From NCBI GenBank assembly GCA_024234075.1, contig JACKOV010000004.1, positions 124,001-188,000 of the forward strand: a stretch of 64,000 nt of DNA. Reading direction: 5' to 3'. The number at the start of each line of letters is the position of its first letter. Within the stretch, counting starts at the first letter, position 1. The position numbers and the translations under genes were made by a program. Of the stretch, positions 32,174-40,174 are shown piece after piece. The notes under the pieces were generated by a model. The model made no database searches and was not told where the DNA came from. It was given only the letters and a program-made list of their open reading frames with translations. The DNA is from Nevskiaceae bacterium (GTDB lineage: Bacteria > Pseudomonadota > Gammaproteobacteria > Steroidobacterales > Steroidobacteraceae).

Positions 32174-32956
32174 GTGATCGATCTCTATTACTGGCCTACG
32201 CCGAACGGCCACAAGATCCCGATCATGCTCGAGGAAACTGGCCTCGAGTACCGTGTTCGACCGGTGAACATGCTGCGCGGCGAACAATTTCGGCCGGCGT
32301 TTCTCAAGGTGAATCCGAACAACAAGATTCCCGCGATCGTCGATCGCGACGGCCCGGGTGGGCGGCCGCTGGCGTTGTTCGAGTCCGGTGCGATCCTGCA
32401 GTACCTTGCCGAGAAGACCAGACGCCTGATGCCGCGCGACCTGACCGGGCGCTACACGGTGATCCAGTGGCTCACCTTCCAGGTCGCCAACGTCGGGCCG
32501 ATGTTCGGGCAGTGCGGGCATTTCCTCGGCTACGCACCCAAGCGCATCCCGTATGCCATCGAGCGCTACCGCAACGAGACGCTGCGGCTCTACGGCGTCA
32601 TGAACCGGCGGCTGGCGAAACATCGATATCTTGCCGGCGACTATTCGATCGCGGACATCGCGACCTGGCCCTGGGTGCGGGTGCGCTGGCTGCACCGCAT
32701 CGATCTCGACGAGTTTCCGCATGTGCGTCGCTGGTACGAGACCATCGCCGAGCGTCCGGCCGTGCAGCGGGGCGTCGCCGTGCTGGAAGAACGGATGAAA
32801 ATCGGCAATCCGGACAGCAAGGCGCGCGAAGCGTTGTTCGGCCGTCAGCAGCTCAGGCAGGGGCAGCGGGCAGGTCAGCGCAGGTCGACGCCGGCACCAC
32901 GCCGCCGGGTGACGCCGCCGCCCGGCACCCGTGCCGCGGCTCGGGGCCGGCCATGA
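32174..32956 (+). CDS. yfcG: YfcG-type glutathione-dependent disulfide-bond oxidoreductase
   Basis: A 260-residue Nu-class GST. The start MIDLYYWPTPNGHKIPIMLE is nearly the YfcG/YghU N-terminus, with Thr and Asn of TPNGHK as the glutathione-activating residues in place of Ser/Cys. NPNNKIPAIVD, FESGAILQYLAEK and the C-terminal YSIADIATWPWV match as well. Such enzymes reduce disulfides with two bound glutathiones. The start is GTG at 32174, with GGAG 6 bases before it. Beyond about residue 215 there is an Arg/Pro/Ala-rich tail of about 45 residues not present in YfcG. The stop overlaps the next gene as ATGA. Confidence 0.93.
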   Translation: MIDLYYWPTPNGHKIPIMLEETGLEYRVRPVNMLRGEQFRPAFLKVNPNNKIPAIVDRDGPGGRPLALFESGAILQYLAEKTRRLMPRDLTGRYTVIQWLTFQVANVGPMFGQCGHFLGYAPKRIPYAIERYRNETLRLYGVMNRRLAKHRYLAGDYSIADIATWPWVRVRWLHRIDLDEFPHVRRWYETIAERPAVQRGVAVLEERMKIGNPDSKAREALFGRQQLRQGQRAGQRRSTPAPRRRVTPPPGTRAAARGRP

Positions 32957-34626
32957 TGTGCGAGCAGGTCTTGATGGACGGCCCGATTCCGATGTCTGGC
33001 CGAAGACCGGCACCGGCGTATCGAACCGCGCCGCGGGCCAGGCGCCGCGTCGCGACCGTGGTCGTGACGCTGTTCGCCCTGCTCGGTGGCATGGTGGCCC
33101 ACGCCGCACAGCGTGTCCTGCATCGCGCCGGCACCGACGATGCGACCACGCTCGATCCACACAAGGTCGCCTATCCGGGCGAGATCACCTTCATGTCGGA
33201 TCTGTTCGTCGGCCTCACGACGCTCGATGCCGAAGCGAAGGCGATGCCGGGTTGTGCCGAATCCTGGACCATCAGCCCCGACGGGCTCAGCTGGACATTC
33301 CGCTTGCGGCCCGGGTTGCGCTGGTCCGACGGACGAGCACTGCAGGCGGCGGATTTCGTCTGGTCGATGCAGCGTGCGCTGCGTCCTGAAACGGCCAATC
33401 CGTTCGCGGGCAGGCTGTTCATGATTCGCGGGGCTCGCGCGGTGGCTCGCGGCGAAGTGCCGCCGGCCAAACTCGGGGTGCGCGCTCCGGATCCGCGTAC
33501 CGTGGTCGTCGACCTCGAGCATCCCGTGCCGTATCTGGACGAAGTCCTCGCCACCTACGGAATGCCGGTGCCGCGGCATCTCGTGGAGTCGCGGGGCGAT
33601 GCCTGGATCGCTCAGGGCAACTTCGTCAGCAACGGACCGTTCGTGCTCGAGGAGTGGCGGCCGAATGCATTCATCCGGATGCGCCGCAATCCGCAGTTCT
33701 ACGAGGCCGCCGGCGTGAAACTCGATGCCGTGGTGCACTATCCGGTGACCCAGCCGGCGACCGCCATCCGCCGCTACCAGGCCGGTGAGCTGGATTTCCT
33801 GATCAGCGTTCCGGCAGACCAGGTGGAGCGCCTGCAGCCGCAGTTCGGTACCCAGCTGAAGATCGAACTGGCCTACGGCCTCGAGGCGCTGGCGTTCAAC
33901 ATGCGCCGCGGTCCCACCCGCGACCCGCGGGTCAGACGCGCGCTGTCGCTGGCGATCGACCGCGATGCGCTGGCGCGCAACGTGCTCCGGGAACCGCGCC
34001 AGGCGGCCTGGGGGTATGTATCACCGGGGGTCAACCGCTATCCACGCGCCGCCTCGGTCGATTTCGCCCGTTGGCCGGCGGCGCAGCGCCAGGTCGAAGC
34101 GCGACGGTTGCTGCAGGAGGCGGGCTATGGCCCGGGTACGCCGCTGCGCTTGCGGCTCGCGTTCCCGGCCAACGACGTCCATCGGCGGATTGCCGTCGTG
34201 CTGGACGCCATGTGGCGCCAGATCGGGGTGCGGGCCGAGCTGCAGGGACGCGAGCAGCGGGTGTTGGTGGCGGATATCGCGCGTGGCGAGTTCGATGCGG
34301 CGCGGGTGCTCTGGCTGCCCGGCAATTCCGACGCGATGGCCTTCCTCGAACGCCTCGATGGTGCTGCCGTCGGCGGCAGCCTGAATCCCTCCGGTTATGC
34401 CAACGCCCGGTTCGATGCACTCCTGGCGCAGGCCTCCCGGCAGGTCGATGTCGAACGGCGTGCCGCACTGCTGTTCGAGGCCGAAACCCTGGCACTTGCT
34501 GACCAGCCGGCTGCGCCGCTGTACTGGTTCGTCGGGCGGCGACTGGTCTCGCCGCAACTCAAGGGCTGGTCGCCCAACCCGCGGGGCGTGCATGTGTCGC
34601 GTTTCATGGAGGTGCCGGCGCGCTAG
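32953..34626 (+). CDS. ABC solute-binding protein, family 5 (OppA/DppA-like)
   Basis: About 557 residues. A secretion signal with arginines (RARRRVATVVVTLFALLGG) and a cut site near AHAA is followed by LHRAGTDDATTLDPHKVAYP. The family-5 signature is spread over AESWTISPDGLSWTFRLRPG and RWSDGRALQAADFVWSMQRA, and the C-terminal lobe contains NPSGYANARFDALL. OppA-type proteins capture peptides or other solutes in the periplasm. It overlaps the GST stop (ATGA); starts at 32974 or 32992 would give a more usual signal peptide. It is the best partner for the binding-protein-less importer at 22.9-26.8 kb. Confidence 0.88.
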   Translation: MMCEQVLMDGPIPMSGRRPAPAYRTAPRARRRVATVVVTLFALLGGMVAHAAQRVLHRAGTDDATTLDPHKVAYPGEITFMSDLFVGLTTLDAEAKAMPGCAESWTISPDGLSWTFRLRPGLRWSDGRALQAADFVWSMQRALRPETANPFAGRLFMIRGARAVARGEVPPAKLGVRAPDPRTVVVDLEHPVPYLDEVLATYGMPVPRHLVESRGDAWIAQGNFVSNGPFVLEEWRPNAFIRMRRNPQFYEAAGVKLDAVVHYPVTQPATAIRRYQAGELDFLISVPADQVERLQPQFGTQLKIELAYGLEALAFNMRRGPTRDPRVRRALSLAIDRDALARNVLREPRQAAWGYVSPGVNRYPRAASVDFARWPAAQRQVEARRLLQEAGYGPGTPLRLRLAFPANDVHRRIAVVLDAMWRQIGVRAELQGREQRVLVADIARGEFDAARVLWLPGNSDAMAFLERLDGAAVGGSLNPSGYANARFDALLAQASRQVDVERRAALLFEAETLALADQPAAPLYWFVGRRLVSPQLKGWSPNPRGVHVSRFMEVPAR

Positions 34627-34794
34627 CCGGCCGCCGCCGCGGCCGACAGCAGCGCGCGAGTGGCGGCGACCAAAAGACGGGCGTTGCAGCGTCGCCAGGC
34701 CGTTGATGGTTGTCCACGAGCATCACTCTCGGTTATAAGCCACGGAGAGACACCGGTTCATTGCCGGAAAATGGGTCTCGCAAGCGAGGTCAAG

Positions 34795-35049
34795 ATGAAG
34801 TCCATTGCCCACAAGCGCAGCCGCGAAGTCGAAGCCTGGCTCCGCAAGGAAGTGGCGGAGCAGAAGGTCCGCTACCGCAAGATCGTCCAGGAGCAGGACG
34901 CGCTCGAGCCGAAGCGCGACAAGTGGATCGCCGAGTTCCTGCAGCGCATCCAGACGCGCGGTGTCCATGTGCACTTCGACCAGATGCGCAAGGTCCGGCC
35001 GGAAGAGATTCCGACCAAGCCCAAGCGTAAATTCCGCGTCGTGTTCTGA
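34795..35049 (+). CDS. Small basic helical protein, unknown
   Basis: An 84-residue protein not recognised. A lysine/arginine- and glutamate-rich helix (HKRSREVEAWLRKEVAEQK, then RKIVQEQDALEPKRDKW) is followed by FDQMRKVRPEEIP and a basic end (PTKPKRKFRVVF). It is probably soluble and nucleic-acid or protein binding. GAGGT lies 6 bases before the ATG. It is 15 bases before the cupin gene and so probably made with it. The 168 bases before it have no gene. Confidence 0.6.
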   Translation: MKSIAHKRSREVEAWLRKEVAEQKVRYRKIVQEQDALEPKRDKWIAEFLQRIQTRGVHVHFDQMRKVRPEEIPTKPKRKFRVVF

Positions 35050-35064
35050 CGGAGCGCCTGAACC

Positions 35065-36018
35065 ATGGCACGTCCACATATCGAACCGTTCGTCGACCGC
35101 GACGTCCCGTTCAAGAAACTGACCCTGCCGGGTTTCCCGAAGGGCATGCAGTACAAGATGCTGTCGCTCGACCCGGACAATGGTGCCTGCACCATGACCG
35201 TGCTGTTCGAGCCCGGCTACAAGCAGCCGCCGGGCATGAGCTACAGCGAGTACGAGCTGTTCATCCAGTCCGGTTCGATCCAGATCGGCGACAAGGTCTG
35301 GGGTCCCGGCAGCTACTTCTTCGTCCCGGCCGGCGTGGCGATCGAGCAGCTGACCTCGAGCCGCGGCGCCACGGCGCTGCTGTTCTTCAACTACGGCGAG
35401 CCCTCCTGGGTCGAGTCCGAAACGGACCACCCGCTGGCCGAAAGGCAGCGCTTCCGGGCCGTGAATTCCTACAACGACCTGCAGTGGTCCTCGACCAACT
35501 TCTATCCGGCCACGGCGCCGGGCTGCATGGTCAAGGTGCTGGCGTTCGACGAGCGCACCCAGGCGTTCACGTTCCTGTACTGCATGACGCCGAACTTCTG
35601 GCAGGACAACATCAGCTACCACGACTGCGCGGAAGAGGCCTATCACATCTGGGGCACGTCCTGGATGATGCAGTTCGGCGATCTGCCGACCGGCGGCTAC
35701 TTCTACCGTCCGCCGTACATCAACCACGGCGCGTTCGGCTGCAAGCTCGGTACGCTGGCGCTCGGTCGTACCGACAGCCGTCTGTACAACCATTTCCACT
35801 TCAATCCGTGGACGAGCCTCGAAGAGAACAAGGAACGGGCTGCCAGCCGCGTGCAGCACTGGATGCCGGATCTCTACAAGTGGATCAACACCCACGGCCA
35901 CAATCACCCGGTCGATTTCGAATTCGCCCATGGCCATGCCCATGGCGATACGGCGCATCACCACGGTGACGGCCAGGTGGACCACGTCCACAAGCGCAAG
36001 AAGCGCCGTCGGCGCTGA
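35065..36018 (+). CDS. Bicupin-like protein with a histidine-rich metal-binding tail
   Basis: A 317-residue protein with two cupin-like beta barrels. The first (about 45-115) shows YELFIQSGSIQIGDKVWGPG and YFFVPAGVAIEQ; the second (about 150-270) shows WGTSWMMQFGDLPTGGYFYRP and HFHFNPW. Typical iron ligands in the first barrel are not obvious, while the second has the His-x-His pair. The last 45 residues read HGHNHPV, then HGHAHGDTAHHHGDG and end in KRKKRRRR, a likely metal-binding and basic tail. A role as metal-dependent dioxygenase, isomerase or sensor is possible. Partner of the small basic protein upstream. Confidence 0.7.
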   Translation: MARPHIEPFVDRDVPFKKLTLPGFPKGMQYKMLSLDPDNGACTMTVLFEPGYKQPPGMSYSEYELFIQSGSIQIGDKVWGPGSYFFVPAGVAIEQLTSSRGATALLFFNYGEPSWVESETDHPLAERQRFRAVNSYNDLQWSSTNFYPATAPGCMVKVLAFDERTQAFTFLYCMTPNFWQDNISYHDCAEEAYHIWGTSWMMQFGDLPTGGYFYRPPYINHGAFGCKLGTLALGRTDSRLYNHFHFNPWTSLEENKERAASRVQHWMPDLYKWINTHGHNHPVDFEFAHGHAHGDTAHHHGDGQVDHVHKRKKRRRR

Positions 36019-36026
36019 TGATCGCC

Positions 36027-36061
36027 ACCCGGGCCGCCGCGCTTCCTGCGGCGGTCCGGGT
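36027..36061 (+). terminator. Long GC hairpin after the cupin gene
   Basis: ACCCGGGCCGCCGC (36027-36040) pairs with GCGGCGGTCCGGGT (36048-36061), with one G-T mismatch and a 7-base loop. There is no T-run, only TCATCC, so it may act as a stability element or weak terminator. The remaining gap to 36186 holds no other gene. Confidence 0.5.
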
Positions 36062-36185
36062 TCATCCGGAACCGGGTGAATCTCCTTTCGGATGCGCCAC
36101 GCTCCGTGAACCGCGTCGCGCCCTCCGGCGCTGTCGCTCGCAGGGGCGTGCACCGGGCTGAGCGAGCCGCTATTCTGATCCTTCC

Positions 36186-37502
36186 ATGACCACGGCCGCC
36201 TTTTCCGGGGCGGATACTCCGATGACCAGTGAACCGGTGCTCAAACCGAGCGAGAGCCTGCGCAACGTCCGCTACGAGATCCGTGGCAGGCTCGCCCGGC
36301 GCGCCCAGGAGCTGGCGCGCATGGGCTACGAGGTCACTTCGCTGAACATCGGCAATCCGGCGCTTTTCGGTTTCCGCACGCCGGAGACCATGCGCCTGGC
36401 AATGATCGAGAACTTCTCCGAGAGCGAGGGCTACACCCACCAGAAGGGCATTTTCCCGGCCCGCGAGGCCGTGGTCATGCAGCAGCAGGCGCGCGGCGTG
36501 GTCGGGGTCAGTGCCGAGGAAGTGTTCATCGGCAACGGCGTCAGCGAGCTGATCGACCTGACGCTGCGGGCCTTGCTGAACGACGGCGACGAAGTGCTGG
36601 TGCCGAGCCCCGACTATCCGCTCTGGACCGCGGCGGTGAATCTCAATCGCGGCCGGGCGGTGCACTATCCCTGCCGGCCGGAAAACGGCTTCGTGCCGGA
36701 CCCGGACGAACTCGCGGCGTTGCTCACGCCGCGCACCCGGGCCATCGTGGTCATCAATCCGAACAATCCGACAGGCGCGGTGTATCCGCGGGCGGTGCTC
36801 GAGCGTATCGTGCGGCTCGCCGAACAGCGCGGGCTGGTGCTGCTCTGCGACGAGATCTACGACCAGATCACCTACGACGGCGCGGAGTTCGTGCCGATGG
36901 CAACCCTGGTGCACGACACGCTCTGCATCACCATGTCGGGGCTGTCGAAGGTCTACCGCGCCTGCGGCTATCGTGTCGGCTGGGCGGTGGCTTCCGGCAA
37001 GACGCGGATCGCGCAGGACCTGCTGCAAGGCATGGAGTTGCTGGCGTCGCTGCGGCTCTGCAGCAACGTGCCGGGCCAGTGGGCGGTGCAGACCGCGCTC
37101 GGCGGCTATCAGAGCATCCGCGAGCTGACGGCGCCGGGCGGGCGCTTGTACGAATCCCGCCGGGCGATCATCGATTCGGCCGAGGCCAGCTCGTCGTTGT
37201 TGTTGCAGACGCCGCAAGGCGCGATGTACGCCTTCGTCGGCGTCGATACCGAAGACTTCCCGCAGTTCGACGATCAGCAGTTCGCGCTCGATCTGCTGGA
37301 ACAGAAGCACGTGCTGGTGGCACCGGGCAGCAGCTTCAACGTGCCGTACCGGAACCATTTCCGGATCACCAACCTGCCGGATGCCGCCACGCTCAGGATG
37401 GTGTTCCAGCGGATCGACGAATTGCTTGGCGAGTATCGCGACGCGCCGCAGCCGCCGGTGGCCCGCGGCAGCGTCGTGGCCGCTCAGGGCAGATTCAAGT
37501 AA
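36186..37502 (+). CDS. alaA: AlaA-type PLP aminotransferase (alanine/valine)
   Basis: A fold-type I aminotransferase that makes alanine from pyruvate and glutamate. Signatures are KPSESLRNVRYEIRG, LNIGNPALFGF, VFIGNGVSELID, VVINPNNPTGAVY, CDEIYDQITYDG, the PLP-lysine motif MSGLSKVYR, and the carboxylate-binding FRITNLPD. All match the AlaA/YfbQ subfamily. The start is uncertain: 36186 has no clear ribosome site, while ATG 36222 begins right before the conserved KPSE motif, with a purine-rich stretch upstream. Single gene, probably its own promoter (TATTCT at 36171). Confidence 0.93.
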   Translation: MTTAAFSGADTPMTSEPVLKPSESLRNVRYEIRGRLARRAQELARMGYEVTSLNIGNPALFGFRTPETMRLAMIENFSESEGYTHQKGIFPAREAVVMQQQARGVVGVSAEEVFIGNGVSELIDLTLRALLNDGDEVLVPSPDYPLWTAAVNLNRGRAVHYPCRPENGFVPDPDELAALLTPRTRAIVVINPNNPTGAVYPRAVLERIVRLAEQRGLVLLCDEIYDQITYDGAEFVPMATLVHDTLCITMSGLSKVYRACGYRVGWAVASGKTRIAQDLLQGMELLASLRLCSNVPGQWAVQTALGGYQSIRELTAPGGRLYESRRAIIDSAEASSSLLLQTPQGAMYAFVGVDTEDFPQFDDQQFALDLLEQKHVLVAPGSSFNVPYRNHFRITNLPDAATLRMVFQRIDELLGEYRDAPQPPVARGSVVAAQGRFK

Positions 37503-37531
37503 GTTCCTTAAAGGTCTCATAAGCATCTGAT

Positions 37532-40174
37532 TTGAAATATGTAGACGATGCTTTACTGCGAGCGCTGGAGGCCGGTGAACCGATCGTCGTGCCGACCCGG
37601 CAGCGTGCGGTCGCGATCCAGTTGGCGTATGCCTCCGCGCAGCTGCGCCGCGGCTGCAAGGCCTGGCGCACCCCCGACGTTCAGGCTACCGGCGGCTGGC
37701 TGCAGTCGGCGGCGCACCGGCTGCGCACCGGCGGCGAGTCGCTGCCGCGGCTGCTGGGGGTTCACGAGGAGTGGTTGCTGTGGGCCGAGGCTGCTGCGGA
37801 ACTCACCGCTACGGCCGCCTTGTTGCTGCCCGAGTCGATCGCCGACGGCCTGGCGCGGGCGGCGCTGCTGGCGGCGGACCATGTGATTCCCTGGGTGGCG
37901 ATCGCCGCGGATCCGGGCAACGAGGCGCGCTGGCTGGCGCGTGCGGCGCGCCATGTCGAGCAGCGTGCGGCCGAGCTCGATGCGCTGCCACGTCACCGGC
38001 TATGGGCCGCGCTGGCGGCCTGCGACCCGGCGGCACTCGGCAACCGGCCGATCCATCTGCTGGGGCAGGAGCGGCGGGTGCCGGCATTCGAGCAGTTGCT
38101 GAATAGCTGGTCGGCACGCGGGCTGCGGTTCGAACAACATCGTCCCGGTGCGCCGACGGCTGCGGTGCGGGTGGTCCAGGCGAGCGATCCGGCAGCCGAG
38201 CTGCAGCTGGCGGCCGAGTGGTGCGCGGCCCGGCTCGCGATCACGCCGCAGGCACGGTTGCTGCTGGTCGTGCCGGATCTGCCGCGGCGCCGTCTGCAGA
38301 TCGATCGTGTGCTGCGCGAAGTGCTGGAGCCCGCCAGTTGTTTCGATCGCTCGCTGGCGGCCCGCAGCTTCGGCTTCGAGGGCGGTGCGCCGCTGGCGGA
38401 ATGGCCTTTGCCGCGGGAGGCACTCGGGGTGCTGGCCCTGCTGACCCGCCCGCTGGCGCCGGCTGCGGCCATGGCTGTGCTCGAAGCCGGCTTTTGGCCG
38501 CCGGCCTCGCGCGCCGGCCGCGCCCGGGCGGCGCGTGCGCTGCGCGAACGAAGCAGTGGACCGCTGTCGCTGGCGGATCTGCTGGAGGCGCTGGATGGGG
38601 CGACGGCGGGCGATCAGGCTTGCGAAGCGATCGCCGTCCGCTTGCGCGAAGCAGCCGGTGCCTTGCCGCAAGCCCGGCTCGAGGCGGCTGCCTGGGCCGA
38701 GGTTTTCGCGACGCGACTCGAGCAGCTCGGCTGGCCGGGCAGCGGCACGGCCGACAGCGCCGGGCAGCAGGCGCTGGAGAGCTGGCGCCAGCTGTTGCAG
38801 CAGTTCGCCGAGCTGGGCGCGGCGCTGGGCGCCTGCACCGCCGGCCGTGCCGTCGACGTGCTGTCGAGCCTCGCGCGGCGCGATCCGTTCGCACCGGTCG
38901 GAGCGGCCGCGCCGGTGCTCGTGACCGGCTCGCTCGACGCATCTTTGGTGCGGTACGACGGCATCTGGGTTTGCGGTCTGCAGGCCGACGGCTGGCCGGC
39001 GCCGGCCCGGCTGGATCCGTATGTGCCGTGGATGCTGCAGCGTCGGGCCGACATCGAGTCGGGCTCGGCGGCCGGTTGCCTGCGGCAGGCCCGCGCGCAG
39101 TTGGCGGCCTGGCGGACTTCGACGACCGAGCTATGTCTGTCGTGGGCCCGCCGCGACGGCGAGGCCGAGCTGGCGCCCAGCCCCTTGCTCGGCGCCTGGG
39201 AATCGCAGCCGCTCGAGCCTGTGGCAGCGCCGCTGGCGCTGCAGTTGCGCCGGCTCGCGCCGTCGCCGCTCGAGGCGTTCGAGGACCGGCAGGGCCTGCC
39301 CTGGCCAGGCGATCGACCTCTGCCGCGCGGCACCCGCAGTCTTGAATTGCAGAACATCTGTCCGTTCCGGGCCTATGCGGAATTGCGGCTCGGCGCCGCG
39401 GCGCCGCAGCTGCCGCAACCGGGTGTATCGGTGCTGGACCGGGGCGAATACCTGCACCGCGTGCTCGATCTCCTGTGGAGCCGGCTCGGCGATTCCGCTG
39501 CGCTGAATGCGCTGTCGCCGGCGGCGCTCGCCGCGGAGGTCGCGGCGGCGGCCGAGGCGGCGCTGGTGCTGCTGCGCAGCCGCGATCGCGACGGCCTCGA
39601 TGCCCGTTCGATCGAGCGCGAGCGGGCGCGGGCGATCGCCGTGGTACTCGGACTGCTGGCGCAGGAGCGCAAACGCACGCCGTTTCGCGTGCTGGCACGC
39701 GAATGGCAGATCGAGGCCGAGGTCGCCGGCGCGGCGATCCGCCTGCGGATCGATCGCGTGGATGGGTTCGACGACGGGCGGCTGGCGATCATCGATTACA
39801 AGACCGGCGCGTCGCGTTCGCTGGACTGGCGCGGGGATCGCGCCGAGGCGGTGCAGCTGTTCACCTATGCACGGGCATTGCAGCAACGCCGGGCGGGCGC
39901 GGTGGTGGCACTCGGCATTCTGCATCCGGTGCCGCGCGGCAAGGTGTATCGCGCGATCGGCGAAGCCGACGGGCTGCTGCCGCAGGCCGAGATCGGTTCC
40001 GACTGGCCGTCGTTGTTGCAGCAGTGGCATGCCCAGATCGAACGCCTGGCCGGAGATTTTCTGCGCGGTGCGGCCGGGGTCGAGCCCGGCATCAAGGCCT
40101 GTGGCCGCTGCCATCTGCAGGCCGCCTGTCGCCGCGCAGAGCTCGGTGTCGGAGAATCTTCCGGTGCCTACTGA
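37532..40174 (+). CDS. AddB-like exonuclease subunit with PD-(D/E)XK nuclease and Fe-S motif
   Basis: An 880-residue protein of the AddB-like DNA-repair group. The N-terminal segment is a worn-down helicase-like domain; where AddB has a P-loop it reads VVPTRQRAVAIQ. The C-terminal RecB-type nuclease is intact: LRIDRVDGFDD, IIDYKTG, then QLFTYARALQQ. Cysteines at NICPFRAY and ACGRCHLQAACRR make the C...C-x2-C-x5-C iron-sulfur cluster of AddB nucleases. It would cut single strands at double-strand ends after unwinding. The start is TTG 37532, with no strong ribosome site; the conserved motif begins so soon that no later start fits. It overlaps the helicase gene by 11 bases. Confidence 0.85.
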   Translation: MKYVDDALLRALEAGEPIVVPTRQRAVAIQLAYASAQLRRGCKAWRTPDVQATGGWLQSAAHRLRTGGESLPRLLGVHEEWLLWAEAAAELTATAALLLPESIADGLARAALLAADHVIPWVAIAADPGNEARWLARAARHVEQRAAELDALPRHRLWAALAACDPAALGNRPIHLLGQERRVPAFEQLLNSWSARGLRFEQHRPGAPTAAVRVVQASDPAAELQLAAEWCAARLAITPQARLLLVVPDLPRRRLQIDRVLREVLEPASCFDRSLAARSFGFEGGAPLAEWPLPREALGVLALLTRPLAPAAAMAVLEAGFWPPASRAGRARAARALRERSSGPLSLADLLEALDGATAGDQACEAIAVRLREAAGALPQARLEAAAWAEVFATRLEQLGWPGSGTADSAGQQALESWRQLLQQFAELGAALGACTAGRAVDVLSSLARRDPFAPVGAAAPVLVTGSLDASLVRYDGIWVCGLQADGWPAPARLDPYVPWMLQRRADIESGSAAGCLRQARAQLAAWRTSTTELCLSWARRDGEAELAPSPLLGAWESQPLEPVAAPLALQLRRLAPSPLEAFEDRQGLPWPGDRPLPRGTRSLELQNICPFRAYAELRLGAAAPQLPQPGVSVLDRGEYLHRVLDLLWSRLGDSAALNALSPAALAAEVAAAAEAALVLLRSRDRDGLDARSIERERARAIAVVLGLLAQERKRTPFRVLAREWQIEAEVAGAAIRLRIDRVDGFDDGRLAIIDYKTGASRSLDWRGDRAEAVQLFTYARALQQRRAGAVVALGILHPVPRGKVYRAIGEADGLLPQAEIGSDWPSLLQQWHAQIERLAGDFLRGAAGVEPGIKACGRCHLQAACRRAELGVGESSGAY

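Noticed and set aside
32032..32952. An N-terminal extension of the solute-binding protein across the GST gene
   Set aside because: The added residues are an out-of-frame reading of the clear YfcG-like gene; the signal peptide shows where the protein really begins.
39507..40163. A long N-terminal extension of the AddA-like helicase
   Set aside because: It overlaps the intact nuclease domain of the AddB-like gene in another frame and is Arg/Ser/Cys-rich. The GTG at 40164 with a ribosome site explains the start.
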